From Stygiolobus sp037389425 (GTDB lineage Archaea > Thermoproteota > Thermoprotei_A > Sulfolobales > Sulfolobaceae): a stretch of DNA of 64,000 nt. The stretch covers positions 1-64,000 of the forward strand of contig NZ_JBBHKR010000082.1 of NCBI RefSeq assembly GCF_037389425.1, in the 5' to 3' direction. Below the pieces are notes generated by a model. It made no database searches, was not told where the DNA came from, and saw only the letters and a list, made by a program, of their open reading frames with translations. The position numbers and the translations under genes were made by a program. Positions 1 through 8,954 of this stretch are shown here, piece by piece (the stretch's first letter is position 1; each line of letters starts with the position of its first letter).

Positions 1-282
1 TATTTTCAAATTCAATTATTATTGTAACACTGAGAAAGGTTAAGAAGATGATGTGAAAACTGTAGGACTTATAGCATTTATTGCAAGTTCTAGCAATTGA
101 ACTAATTTTTATGAACGCCTTTTAATCATTATGAATTCATCGACATTACTCGGAAGGATGTCAGAGATATTATCTTTTGCTCAAAAAGTGCCATAAAACT
201 ATAACTATTCCTTTTATGTTCAGGTTAAGAAAATCTTTCTATAATTAAATTAGTAAAAAGAAATAAACTTCATTAAACTATG

Positions 283-1197
283 TTACCTTTTTACTAATTC
301 CTTTATGTATTCCCACATTAAATCAACGGCTTCTTGGAACACTTTAATCTCCTCTTCACTCATCTTTGCAAATCTTCCCTGCAATTTCAAGTATTCCTCT
401 ACCGGTTTCCTCTTAGACTTATCAAGAAAGGTCTTACTTACTCCCGTTAACGAAAACTCGCCATTAACAACCTCAAATAACGGCCACACTCCAGTTTCCA
501 CAGCAAGTTTAGCAACTTCGATAGTCAAACTACTGTCGAACCTCCACCCTGGGGGACACGGAGAGAGTAAATGTATGTACCTGAACCCCTGCATGTTCTT
601 TGCTTTTCTCAACTTAGCTTGATAATCAAACGGGTAGGCAATTGAAGCTGTAGCCACGTAAGGTATCTTGTGCTCCATCATAATAAAGGGCACTGGTTTC
701 TTAAACTCCCTCTTACCGGCTGGAGTAGTTGTAGTCCAGGCTCCGAAGGGTGTTAATGATGACCTTTGTATGCCGGTATTCATGAAAGCCTCGTTATCAT
801 AACATACGTAAAGTATGTCCTCGTTTCTCTCCGCCGCTCCGCTGACAGCAGCAAAGCCTATATCTCCCGTAGCACCGTCTCCAGCCCAAACCACTACTTT
901 GGCATCTTCTCCCCTTATCCTCAACTGCCTTGATAAACCACTAGCTATGGCTGCAGCTGATGCAAAGGCACTGTGGACTACCGGTACCGGTGAAGGAGAG
1001 CCGTGGATATCTCCCATGATCACTGTTGAACATGAGGCAGGAACTACTAATACTGTTTTCTTACCCATTACTTCTAATAGTAGGTCGAGTTCCTTCGGTA
1101 TAGGACATCCTGGACAAGCGGCGTTTCCCCTGAAGAAGTTTTGTTGTCTGATCACTTTCTTTTGTTTAATATAATCGGGAATTAACTCCTCACTCAT
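283..1197 (-). CDS. porB: 2-oxoacid:ferredoxin oxidoreductase beta subunit (copy 1)
   Basis: 304-aa beta (TPP-binding) subunit of a four-subunit pyruvate-type 2-oxoacid:ferredoxin oxidoreductase, a cytoplasmic enzyme that decarboxylates 2-oxoacids to acyl-CoA and reduces ferredoxin, or runs in reverse for carboxylation. A CPGC pair lies at about residues 28-31. The TPP/Mg motif GDGATGDIGF is near residue 106, followed by YDNEAFMNTG. It is the last gene of a tightly overlapping operon (gamma-delta-alpha-beta), with 8 nt overlapping porA. A second full set lies at 52.5-55.3 kb, and the two beta subunits are clearly homologous. Substrate (pyruvate or another 2-oxoacid) cannot be fixed from sequence. 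Confidence 0.93.
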   Translation of the reverse strand: MSEELIPDYIKQKKVIRQQNFFRGNAACPGCPIPKELDLLLEVMGKKTVLVVPASCSTVIMGDIHGSPSPVPVVHSAFASAAAIASGLSRQLRIRGEDAKVVVWAGDGATGDIGFAAVSGAAERNEDILYVCYDNEAFMNTGIQRSSLTPFGAWTTTTPAGKREFKKPVPFIMMEHKIPYVATASIAYPFDYQAKLRKAKNMQGFRYIHLLSPCPPGWRFDSSLTIEVAKLAVETGVWPLFEVVNGEFSLTGVSKTFLDKSKRKPVEEYLKLQGRFAKMSEEEIKVFQEAVDLMWEYIKELVKR

Positions 1198-2356
1198 TTA
1201 ACCACCTCTCATCAAATTTGTAACCGTTCAACACGTCTTCCATTACCTTTTGGAAGTGAAGTGGTCTTACATCTTTCCCTCCTATACCTGCTATTACACT
1301 ATAAACATCGATTCCGCTATTGTAGAGGGTAGCTTTGACCTCCGTAGCTAAAATTCCTCCGATACCGTAGGAATACTCCCTGTCAAATACTACCACACCA
1401 TGAACTCCTTTCAACACATTCTTGATCCTCTCCCGGGGGAAGGGTCTTACCACTCTTATCTTTAGTAAGCCCACTTTCTTTCCTTGGCTCCTCATCCTCC
1501 TCACGGCTTCTCTAGCATCCCCAGTCCATGCACCAACCGTTGTGAACACATATTCCGCATCATCGCACATATAGCACTCAACTAAGCCAAACTGTTTCCT
1601 ACCGCTTATCTCCTCGTACTCCTTACTTATCTCCTCGATGACTTCCTTACTCCCTTCCATTGCCTTCATAGTCTCGAACTTAATTCTCATGTAATCGTCC
1701 GGGGCTGCGATGGGGCCTACGTTGACTGGATCGTTAAAATCTATCAGATTGAATTCCCTAGGAGGTAGGAACTTATTAACAGTCTCATCTTCGAGGATTT
1801 CCAATCTCTCCATCGTATGGGTTAAGATAAATCCGTCGAAGCCCATCATCACTGGGAGTAATACCCTCTTGTCTTCGCTTATCCTGAAGGCTTGTAACGT
1901 CATATCGTAGGCTTCCTGAACGTTTTCCGCCATCATCATGATCCAAGACGCATCTCTCTTGCTGAAGAAATCCTGGTGATCATCCCATATTGACCAAGGT
2001 TCAGCTAAAGCCCTAGTAGCTACAGCATTAACGATAGGAACCCTTTCACCTCCAGCCCAGTAAATCATCTCGGTCATGTATAACAGACCTTGAGAGGACG
2101 TTGCCGTAAAAACCCTAGCTCCAGCTACAGCTGCACCGTAAACAGCTGATAGTGCAGAGTGTTCGCCTTCAACCTTTATTAACTCTGCCTTGAGCTCTCC
2201 TTTTTCTATATACTCTGCTAATTTCTCGAGCATCGTAGTCTGAGGGGTTATTGGGAAAACTGCTAAGACTTGCGGTTTAGCTTGTTTTACTGCATAAGCT
2301 ACTGCGTGGTTACCTACCATTGCAGTTACGTGTTTTGTCACGGTCATCATCTTCAT
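1190..2356 (-). CDS. porA: 2-oxoacid:ferredoxin oxidoreductase alpha subunit (copy 1)
   Basis: Alpha subunit, 388 aa from the chosen start. It has the typical PITPQTTMLEKLAEY segment, E-G-E-H-S-A near residue 65, and a C-terminal transketolase-C-like domain with KVGLLKIRVVRPFP. An open frame extends 20 codons upstream, but the ATG at 2356 forms an ATGA overlap with the porD stop and gives the family N-terminus (MKMMTVTKHVTAMVGN), so it is preferred. It forms the alpha/beta catalytic core with porB and is translationally coupled to both neighbours. Confidence 0.92.
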   Translation of the reverse strand: MKMMTVTKHVTAMVGNHAVAYAVKQAKPQVLAVFPITPQTTMLEKLAEYIEKGELKAELIKVEGEHSALSAVYGAAVAGARVFTATSSQGLLYMTEMIYWAGGERVPIVNAVATRALAEPWSIWDDHQDFFSKRDASWIMMMAENVQEAYDMTLQAFRISEDKRVLLPVMMGFDGFILTHTMERLEILEDETVNKFLPPREFNLIDFNDPVNVGPIAAPDDYMRIKFETMKAMEGSKEVIEEISKEYEEISGRKQFGLVECYMCDDAEYVFTTVGAWTGDAREAVRRMRSQGKKVGLLKIRVVRPFPRERIKNVLKGVHGVVVFDREYSYGIGGILATEVKATLYNSGIDVYSVIAGIGGKDVRPLHFQKVMEDVLNGYKFDERWLNE

Positions 2357-2613
2357 TTCACCTCCGGAACCATCTCGATGGCTTTTTGAGGACATATTTG
2401 TGCACATACTCCGCATCCCTTACAATAATCATAGTCTATCCTCACGTCAAATCCCTCCAAAAGGTCTATTGTGTTTTCAGGGCAGTAAATTACACAGAGC
2501 CTGCATTTAGTGCATTTGTCGTAGTGGATTACGGGTTTTATTACCCTCCAATGCCCGGTAAGTCCCGCTGCACCTACTTTCGGTCTTCCTAAGGGAATTG
2601 GATAGCTGATCAT
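2353..2613 (-). CDS. porD: 2-oxoacid:ferredoxin oxidoreductase delta subunit, 2x[4Fe-4S] ferredoxin
   Basis: 86-aa ferredoxin-like subunit carrying electrons from the catalytic core to external ferredoxin. Two complete CxxCxxCxxxCP motifs are visible (CTKCRLCVIYCP and CKGCGVCAQICP). The N-terminus SYPIPLGRPKVGAAGLTGHWR is typical of POR delta subunits. It overlaps porG and porA by 4 nt each, implying translational coupling. Confidence 0.93.
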   Translation of the reverse strand: MISYPIPLGRPKVGAAGLTGHWRVIKPVIHYDKCTKCRLCVIYCPENTIDLLEGFDVRIDYDYCKGCGVCAQICPQKAIEMVPEVK

Positions 2614-3188
2614 ACCTCCCTCACCATCTCATAACCTAGTTTAGCCGCCTCTGCGTTCGTTTCACCTAACTTACCTTCGAACTCTTCTTTTACAGCCTCT
2701 TCAATTGCATCCAATGATATCATTCCAGTTATTCTCGCTATTGCCCCTACCATAGGAATGTTAACTAACCTCCATCCCGCAATGATAAGGTTCAGCTTTT
2801 CAGCGATTTCCACTGCATCTAGATAGAAGGTCTTTTTCCACAACTTCTGTGGAGTCTTGGTGTTTATGGCCAAGATCCCGTCTTCCTTCAAACCCTCGAG
2901 AGGATTCATAACCTTAAAGAGTGAGGGGTCTAATACCCCGATAAGATCAGCGTTGTAAACCTCTCTGTGTATGTATATCGGCTCATCTGAGAGGCGAACG
3001 TAAGAAGTTACCGGAGCTCCTCTTCTTTCTCCGCCATAGGAGGGGATGGACTGGCCATACTTACCTTCAAGGACAGCAGCCTTAACGAGTATTTCACCAG
3101 CAGTTACTACCCCCATGCCACCTCTTCCTCTAAGAACTATTTCAAGCCTCATAACATACTTTTCTCTTCCGAGGATAATATTTGTCAT
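2610..3188 (-). CDS. porG: 2-oxoacid:ferredoxin oxidoreductase gamma subunit (copy 1)
   Basis: 192-aa gamma subunit, first gene of the operon. It has the family signature RGRGGMGVVTAGEILVKAA, then GGERRGAPVTSYVR and IGVLDPSL. The ATG at 3188 is chosen because an AT-rich TATA-like stretch lies about 20-28 nt upstream on the minus strand, as expected for a leaderless first gene. An internal ATG at 3152 (MRLEIVLRG) would fit homologues better and cannot be excluded. Confidence 0.88.
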   Translation of the reverse strand: MTNIILGREKYVMRLEIVLRGRGGMGVVTAGEILVKAAVLEGKYGQSIPSYGGERRGAPVTSYVRLSDEPIYIHREVYNADLIGVLDPSLFKVMNPLEGLKEDGILAINTKTPQKLWKKTFYLDAVEIAEKLNLIIAGWRLVNIPMVGAIARITGMISLDAIEEAVKEEFEGKLGETNAEAAKLGYEMVREV

Positions 3189-3248
3189 TATAGATAAGAT
3201 GAGAGGGAATAAATTAACCCAGTTTAAGATTTAATTATGGTATTTTAA

Positions 3249-3365
3249 TTCAATTATTCCTACACATTATGTCCTAGATGCGGAAAAAAGATGGTGGAAG
3301 TCGGTTATGGGTACTTTCTTTGCACGTATTGTGATTACGAGATAGGGACGTTATTGCAATTATGA
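3249..3365 (+). pseudogene. zinc-ribbon ORF without a start codon
   Basis: An open frame ending at 3365 encodes CPRCGKKM...LCTYCDYEIG, two CxxC knuckles spaced like a small archaeal zinc ribbon. No ATG, GTG or TTG precedes the first knuckle after the in-frame stop at 3246-3248. It is most likely the 3' remnant of a small zinc-ribbon gene, or uses an unusual start. Confidence 0.4.
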
Positions 3366-3375
3366 ACTTAAACTG

Positions 3376-3476
3376 GAGAGGTCAGAGATGCTCTCGACTG
3401 TTCCTCAAATGAGGAATGTAGTCTAAAATCGATAAGGGGACCCATGCCTTCTCAAGGCTAGGAGACGTAATTATCT
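3376..3476 (+). repeat. right-end remnant of the dispersed IS605-like MITE
   Basis: The stretch GGGGACCCATGCCTTC then AAGGCTAGGAG aligns with the right end of the full MITE at 59061-59396 (GAACCCTCG, CCTTCCAAGGCAGGGAGG). A CTCGACTG motif lies upstream as in that copy. The left end is absent. Weakest of the copies listed. Confidence 0.35.
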
Positions 3477-3575
3477 TAGCGAGAGAAACATAAACGTTTT
3501 TCCTACCTACTGAAAATTCTTCGGTTTTAAACCAGTTGTAATATCCATTTTACCCTCGCGTAATCCAGTTATAAA

Positions 3576-3884
3576 TTATATTAAGCTCTCATATTTACCC
3601 ATAAGGGTTAGAAGCCATGTATATTCTAATTGTTTTCTTCTCCACTCATTTACTAATTCGATACTTCCAATTTCACTAACTATACTATTGACATCTAATA
3701 ATGTTTCACATACATCGTCTGCTAGAGTGTAAGAAGCAGTAAATTCTATCAATATAGCTTCAGGAGGGATTAGAGCTATATAAACTCCCTTTCTATATAC
3801 CAGTTTCTGGAATATATACCCATTAACTCCCTCTTCCTTACCTCTTAAGAGTGATGATGAACAGAAGAAATTTGCTAAAACTCC
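3576..3884 (-). pseudogene. decayed (S)-2-haloacid dehalogenase (HAD type II) fragment
   Basis: An open minus-strand frame without a usable start contains ADDVCETLLDVNSIV followed by EWRRKQLEYTWLLTLMGKYE. The second block is the hallmark of type II (S)-2-haloacid dehalogenases, and the first aligns with the nucleophile segment xFDxxGTLxD, where the Asp is kept but the Gly is lost. The frame stops right after the block, whereas intact enzymes run about 200 residues. N-terminal remnant only. Confidence 0.55.
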
Positions 3885-4055
3885 TTACCAAAGTCCTTGT
3901 CTAGCCACTTCCATTTAAAGGTTTACGCAATCACCATGTATTACAAGTGGGACGTGAAGGGTCTTATCTAATAAGTGTTTTCCTAATCCGTAACTATTTA
4001 TGCAAAATAACAGCTTAACGACGATAATATGAAAGATTCTGATAATCAAGTGTAA

Positions 4056-4063
4056 TTTTTTAA
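4056..4063 (+). promoter_or_regulatory. TATA box of the ClC channel gene
   Basis: TTTTTAAA is centred about 26 nt before the ATG at 4086, the spacing expected for a leaderless archaeal transcript. It decides the start in favour of 4086 over the upstream TTG at 4071. Confidence 0.55.
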
Positions 4064-4085
4064 ACCTAAATTGTTAAAGATTGTT

Positions 4086-5855
4086 ATGAGCTATTTCGAA
4101 CGACTAAATTACTTTGAAAAGTGGTTTATTCTAGGTGTTATAGCAGGTGTCGTAGCAGGTATAGCTGCTACAATATTTTATTCTTTATTACATATATTTG
4201 AATTCATCTTCATACATAGATTTATAGGTGTTTCTTATCCAGAACCTTTAGGGGAAGGAGGGAATCTTTCTTTTACTTTTCACCCTGGAAATTATTATCT
4301 AATTCCAGTCTCAGTGGCTATAGGTGGTCTACTTTCGGGACTTATAGTTTATACATTTGCACCTGAGGCTGAAGGTCATGGGACAGATGCAGCAATAAGA
4401 GCTTATCATTATTACCAAGGTAAGATAAGGTGGGTAGTAGTACCAGTGAAGATCATAGCATCAGCAATAACTATAGGCTCTGGAGGGAGTGCTGGAAGAG
4501 AAGGACCTACAGCTCAATTCTCAGCAGGAATAGGTTCTATTCTGGCTGATTTATTAAAACTCCCTCCCGAGGATAGAAGAAAAATGGTAGCTGTAGGTAT
4601 TGGAGCAGGGATAGGAACTATTTTTAAGACTCCTATAGGCGGAGCATTATTATCTGCAGAAATATTATATAGGAGAGACCTTGAACCTGAAATACTATAT
4701 CCTTCTTTAATAGCTTCAGCAGTAGGCTATGTAATATTTGGATCAATTTACGGTTTTACACCAGTTTTCGGTTATTACTCAGAATCATTTAGTCCACTTA
4801 GATTACCCTTATATGCTGTATTGGGAATAGTTAATGGACTCGTAGCAATACTTTATGTTAAACTGTTTTACGGTGTACACTCATTTTTCAAAAAGTTAAA
4901 GATAAGTAATTACTTTAAACCAGTACTAGGGGCACTAATAACGGGAAGTATAGCGTTAGTAGCGCCTGAAGTAATAAGCACGGGTTATGGTTGGATAAAT
5001 TTAATTGAGTACGAAAAGACTAACGCTTTTTACTCTCCCTTTTTACCTACTATATTACTTCTTGCTTTACTTCCCTTATTAAAGATATTAGCTACCTCCT
5101 TTTCAATAGGTTCAGGAGGTAGTGGAGGAGTATTTGCACCAGGGCTTTTCATAGGAGCTTTCGTAGGGGCTGATTTAGGTCTTATTTTTAATCATATCTT
5201 CCCGAACATAGTTCCTACAATAGCACCTTTTGTTATAATAGGAATGGCGTCATTTTTCGGTGCTGCAGGAAAAGTACCTCTATCAGTAATAGTAATGGTC
5301 ACTGAGATGACAGGGAGTTTACAGCTCTTGCCCGGAACTATGATAGCCGTAGCTCTTTCCTACTTAGTTTCAGGAAATTACACAATTTATCAAGCTCAAG
5401 TTCCTACTAGAAGAGATTCACCAGCACATAAACTTGAATATGAAATACCATTATTACAAATATTGAAGGTAAGCGATGCTCAACTTTCTGACATTAGAGT
5501 AAAGATAAACGATAAAGTAAGCTTAGCTTTATCTAAGATGATGGAAAACAATTTCTTGAGTTTACCCGTTACAGATGATAATGATAGATTCGTAGGGGCA
5601 GTATATTTGAAGGACTTAGAGAAAGCTAACAGTAATGATATTGTAGGGAAATATGTAGTTAGAGGAGTACCATATGTTAGACCAGAATCTACCTTTGAAG
5701 ACTGCTGGGATATAATGGCTAGACTTAGAAGTAGATGGGTCTGTGTAGTAAAGGACGGTAAATATTTAGGAGTATTAACTATAGATAATCTACTTAAATC
5801 TTATGAAGAAAAAGTGAATAAATTTAAACAGAACGACTCCGCAAAAATAGCTTAG
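4086..5855 (+). CDS. ClC-family chloride channel/transporter with CBS domains
   Basis: Integral membrane ClC protein, 589 aa from this start, with about 10-12 hydrophobic helices followed by a cytosolic CBS pair (about residues 460-580). Selectivity-filter motifs are present: GSGGSAGREGP, whose Glu is the gating glutamate, GIGTIFKTPIGGA, and GSGGSGGVFAPGLFIGA. The gating Glu suggests a Cl-/H+ antiporter, plausible for acid resistance, but channel and exchanger cannot be separated here. Single-gene unit with its own TATA box and a T-rich stretch after the stop. Confidence 0.93.
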   Translation: MSYFERLNYFEKWFILGVIAGVVAGIAATIFYSLLHIFEFIFIHRFIGVSYPEPLGEGGNLSFTFHPGNYYLIPVSVAIGGLLSGLIVYTFAPEAEGHGTDAAIRAYHYYQGKIRWVVVPVKIIASAITIGSGGSAGREGPTAQFSAGIGSILADLLKLPPEDRRKMVAVGIGAGIGTIFKTPIGGALLSAEILYRRDLEPEILYPSLIASAVGYVIFGSIYGFTPVFGYYSESFSPLRLPLYAVLGIVNGLVAILYVKLFYGVHSFFKKLKISNYFKPVLGALITGSIALVAPEVISTGYGWINLIEYEKTNAFYSPFLPTILLLALLPLLKILATSFSIGSGGSGGVFAPGLFIGAFVGADLGLIFNHIFPNIVPTIAPFVIIGMASFFGAAGKVPLSVIVMVTEMTGSLQLLPGTMIAVALSYLVSGNYTIYQAQVPTRRDSPAHKLEYEIPLLQILKVSDAQLSDIRVKINDKVSLALSKMMENNFLSLPVTDDNDRFVGAVYLKDLEKANSNDIVGKYVVRGVPYVRPESTFEDCWDIMARLRSRWVCVVKDGKYLGVLTIDNLLKSYEEKVNKFKQNDSAKIA

Positions 5856-5856
5856 G

Positions 5857-5876
5857 TAGTTTTTATTTTTTATTAC
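5857..5876 (+). terminator. T-rich terminator after the ClC gene
   Basis: A run of T tracts starts 2 nt after the stop codon, typical of archaeal T-rich transcription termination. No stem is needed or seen. Confidence 0.4.
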
Positions 5877-6114
5877 CTTAAAATTCTTTTTCTTAATACA
5901 ATGGATCATAAGAAAATATTCAACATAAAGAAGAGATCTGTAAGCTATCATAGATATTCACTCATTTAAAAGGAGATCTAACTCAATAATAATGCGTTTA
6001 TCTATTTTGTCCATGATAATTATTTAATCATTTGGCTTAAATAAGTGTTTAGAGAGACAATATTTTGATCCTCTCTTCTGAGATAATTTACTTACGGAAT
6101 ATGACCCCTACCAC

Positions 6115-6339
6115 ATGGCTTTTGTGGGAAAAGTGGTGAAAAAGCAGGGAGAAGAAGGAATTGTGGACTTCGGAGGCGTTAAGAGGAACATTTCGCTCTC
6201 TTTAGTAGGCGCTAAAGAAGGTGACTAGGTGTTAGTACATGCTGGCTACGCTATAAAAGTCCTCAGAGAGGATGAGGTCGAGGATGACTTAAAGAGGAAA
6301 ATAAGTGCAGTTGTTAACGACGGAGATGAAGAGTCTTGA
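6115..6339 (+). pseudogene. hypC: hypC pseudogene (in-frame amber, no Cys-2)
   Basis: The frame MAFVGKVVKKQGEEGIVDFG...ISLSLVGAKEGD, stop, VLVHAGYAIKVL is a HypC hydrogenase maturation chaperone. The conserved Tyr of GDYVxVHAG is replaced by TAG at 6226-6228. The essential Cys-2 of the MC motif is missing, because the frame begins Met-Ala. Both lesions argue for inactivity. The 3' part overlaps the end of the convergent minus-strand gene. It belongs with the hydrogenase large-subunit relic at 8380-8923. Confidence 0.8.
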
Positions 6340-6763
6340 GTTTATTCATAACGTGGTCTACAAATTTCTCCAGTTCCTCCCTCTTAACACCTCTCTCTTC
6401 ACTTACCTTAAACACTATTTCCTCTACTCTAGCGTAATTCTTGTACTCCTCGTTGAGCCTCTTCCATGGTATACCCTTTAACGCATTTGCATACTTATCG
6501 TCAAAAGGGAGGGCACCGTTTAACATAAGGCAGGATATAATAGGGTAACCTATGTATCCCCTAAACCTTGTCCCGTTATCGTCACTGTAGACCACTTGTC
6601 CCTTGATCTTCACCTCGTACTGTTTATCCCTCTCGGAAGAGACTACCTTACAACCCTCCTCTGTCTTTTCAACTCTACCATCAGCAATAGCTCCAAGTGC
6701 CTCAAGCACTTTAATTCTGGGAGGAAGTTTCAGTTCCATAACCATTATTCGTACATTAAGCAT
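6314..6763 (-). CDS. conserved hypothetical protein, 149 aa
   Basis: Not recognised. It is a soluble, charged protein with no membrane segment or metal motif. The core contains KLPPRIKVLEALGAIADGRV and a C-terminal helix KREELEKFVDHVMNKLK. A TATA-like TTTTTAAGA about 30 nt upstream of the ATG at 6763 supports this start, although ATG 6739 would give a more typical N-terminus. Convergent with the hypC pseudogene, whose 3' end it overlaps by 26 nt. Confidence 0.6.
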   Translation of the reverse strand: MLNVRIMVMELKLPPRIKVLEALGAIADGRVEKTEEGCKVVSSERDKQYEVKIKGQVVYSDDNGTRFRGYIGYPIISCLMLNGALPFDDKYANALKGIPWKRLNEEYKNYARVEEIVFKVSEERGVKREELEKFVDHVMNKLKTLHLRR

Positions 6764-6807
6764 TAAATGTTAACGAGTATCACACAACTCTTAAAAATAG
6801 GCAGTAA

Positions 6808-6960
6808 TTCTATGAGGACTGTAGGGAGAAGGATATCGAGACCGACGAGACAAGAGCGGAAGCTATATACACAAGTTTGTCCGATAGGATGAAGAAATCG
6901 GTAACAGTCCTTGCGATGAATAGTGACAAAGCGGGAAACGAGGAAATCCATGAGTATTAA
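6808..6960 (+). pseudogene. unidentified 50-codon gene remnant
   Basis: An open frame without a start (FYEDCREKDIETDE ... MKKSVTVLAMNSDK, ending at TAA 6958-6960) has protein-like composition but is preceded by a stop. No family recognised. It is probably the 3' end of a lost gene. Confidence 0.25.
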
Positions 6961-7066
6961 CCTCCTTCAATTTCTAATCTTAATTACATTCGTGTACGAG
7001 CTTTGTTTAACAGTTCGTCATTTTGTTTGGTGATAAACTTTTTACCTATAATCAATATATGGGTTT

Positions 7067-7630
7067 ATGGCTTGGTATAACAAAGACGAAGTAAAAAAGT
7101 TCATAACTAGGAAGAACTCCGTTCTAGTAGTATGGGATGTTCAAGAAGCCCTGGTTAACTCGATATTTAACAGAGATGAGTTTCTTGCCAAACTTAAAGA
7201 GTTAATCGACTCTGCTAGGCAATATAACGTACCAATAGTTTACACTAAGATAACACCCTTACCTGAGAGGTTTCAGCCCCCGTACTTGAGGAGGAGATTT
7301 GATCCGGGCGACATAGTTAAAGAGGTATATCCTAAGGAGAATGACATAGTACTGAACAAGAACACTGCTTCCATATTCGTAGGGACTAACTTCGAACTCA
7401 TGATGAGAAATGCCGGAATCAACGTCATTGTTTTCACGGGAATCGCTACGGATATCGGCGTAGAAACATCAGCGAGGCACGCCCAAGCCTTAGGATTCTT
7501 ACCAGTAATAGCTAGAGAAGCAGTATCCTCGGCAGACAAACAAGCCCATGAGAGGTCTTTGGCTAACATGAGTAAGTTAATGTTAGTCCTAGACAACAAA
7601 GAAATAATAGAAAGGTGGAGTTCTGAATAA
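7067..7630 (+). CDS. isochorismatase-family hydrolase (catalytic Cys replaced by Gly)
   Basis: 187-aa isochorismatase-like hydrolase fold. The Asp of VVWDVQEALV and the Lys of VLNKNTASIF match two members of the family's Asp-Lys-Cys triad. At the usual Cys position the sequence reads TGIATDIGVETSARHA, so Cys is Gly. True isochorismatases (EntB, PhzD) also carry Gly here, while nicotinamidase-type enzymes need Cys, so an ester/vinyl-ether hydrolase or a non-amidase role is more likely. Leaderless start: a TATA-like AACTTTTTACC lies about 27 nt upstream. Confidence 0.85.
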   Translation: MAWYNKDEVKKFITRKNSVLVVWDVQEALVNSIFNRDEFLAKLKELIDSARQYNVPIVYTKITPLPERFQPPYLRRRFDPGDIVKEVYPKENDIVLNKNTASIFVGTNFELMMRNAGINVIVFTGIATDIGVETSARHAQALGFLPVIAREAVSSADKQAHERSLANMSKLMLVLDNKEIIERWSSE

Positions 7631-7786
7631 CTAAAAGTCTTTTTTAAAATCTACTCCACACTTTCCAGAGCACGGTAAGCATCCTTAAGTCAACTCCTTA
7701 TGGACCGTTTAAATGGAGAATAAAGCAGGGATAGCGAGGTATAGCTACAAAGTTTAAAATATGTTGCCATAGTTGTTAGTAGAGAC

Positions 7787-8373
7787 ATGAAAATAGAAAT
7801 AGATGGTAAGTTACTACACATAACAGAAGGGTCAAATGAAAGAGTTAACGACTACCTGGATTTCATAAATAGACTCTCCCGAGACCCTGACAATTATACA
7901 TTAACAAGATATAGTAAGATCGATGAACAACGGATCATTGAATGGTCTAAATCTTGGGGAAAAAGTACCATTATGATCTTAGCATATAATGGCTCTACAG
8001 TTGTGGGCTTTTTCCAAGCATCACGTGGTAGATATTTCGGTCCTGATAGACAATTTCATGTTGCGGAAATAGCCTATGCAGTGGACAAAGAGTTCAGGGG
8101 TAAGGGGTTAATATATGTTCTCTTTAACGAGGCAATAAAAAGGCTCGAAGGTGTGAAAATACTTACTGCGTGGGTAGATGAAAGGAATTTGAGGTCTGGG
8201 AACTTCTTATAAAATTGGGATTTGAGGAAGCTTGTAAAATTAATGACTTCATGTATTCTCAGATAGAGAAAATCTTCTGTAATTTAATAATGTATGTAGG
8301 AGATGTAGAGATAGTCAAGACTAAACTGAAAGAAGAGCTGGCTAGGAGAAATTATAACGTATATGAAGAATAA
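7787..8373 (+). pseudogene. GNAT acetyltransferase gene with a frameshift
   Basis: The first 137 codons encode a GNAT N-acetyltransferase. AYAVDKEFRGKGLIYVLFNEAI is the acetyl-CoA-binding region, and TAWVDERN is the expected lead-in to the C-terminal strand. The frame then ends after LRSGNFL at 8212. Shifting frame near 8186-8191 restores EVWELLIKLGFEEA and continues to TAA 8371-8373, giving the normal GNAT ending. Either a recent frameshift or a sequence error. A TATA-like GTTTAAAATAT sits about 30 nt before the ATG. Confidence 0.75.
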
Positions 8374-8379
8374 TCTTAA

Positions 8380-8923
8380 ATGTATAATAACGTAGTAGTA
8401 GCATTTATGTTTGAGGCTATAGATTTTTCTTCGAACGTAGTATTCCGCCATAACCCTTCCTTGTTCAATAAGGCGAGGGAAAACTATTGTAAAGGATAGA
8501 CACGGTTACGTTAGGGTCTCAGACTTGATGCAACAGCTCTACTTCAGCGGGGAAGTGTACAAGATAGCCCTGAAAGTCCGGACTAAGATCAGAGAGATGG
8601 CTACCTTGATGTGGTTGAGATATCCGCAACATGTTTCACTACGGGCAGGAGATCTTGAGATCAGAGACCATAACGCCGGTCAATAAAATAAGGAAGGCAT
8701 AAAAGGTATAAAAGGGGATATTGAGAAACTACTTTATGTAGCAAAAGAGCTGAGAGAGTTTTTCGCCGGTATGTACAAGGACATAGGTGAGGACTTCGTA
8801 ACTTACGGTTTATTAGAACCCTACGAATATGACGCTACTTATGAAAACATGAGTTACCGGACTTCAAAGAGGTATTTCCCGCCCGCGGATGACATAGTTA
8901 ATTATGATATCTTAAATTTATAA
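8380..8923 (+). pseudogene. [NiFe] hydrogenase large-subunit relic (third hydrogenase)
   Basis: The translation MYNNVVVAFMFEAIDFSS ... LFNKARENYC, frameshift near 8497, then DRHGYVRVSDLMQQLYFSG ... EMATLMWLRYPQHVSL, an in-frame TAA, then LYVAKELREFF ... YFPPADDIV. It is colinear with residues of about 105-285 of the intact minus-strand large subunit at 14256-15785 (YNNITVTFLFQAID, HGYPKISSILDNLYFG, ATVIWLRYPQPLSL, REFPPALI). Neither the N-terminal nor the C-terminal NiFe-binding Cys motif remains. With the hypC relic at 6115 it marks an extinct hydrogenase locus. Confidence 0.85.
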
Positions 8924-8954
8924 GTTATGATAAATACTACGTCACTCTCTCTGA

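Noticed and set aside
1..282. Gene at the left window edge
   Set aside because: No start-to-stop frame with protein-like composition; nothing recognised.
305..622. Plus-strand ORF opposite porB
   Set aside because: Shadow frame of a clear minus-strand gene, low-complexity composition.
815..1174. Plus-strand 119-aa frame opposite porB
   Set aside because: Antisense shadow, rich in Ser/Pro/Ala from the reverse of POR codons.
6115..6339. Amber codon in hypC as pyrrolysine or programmed read-through
   Set aside because: No pyrrolysine genes expected in Sulfolobales, and the essential Cys-2 is also lost.
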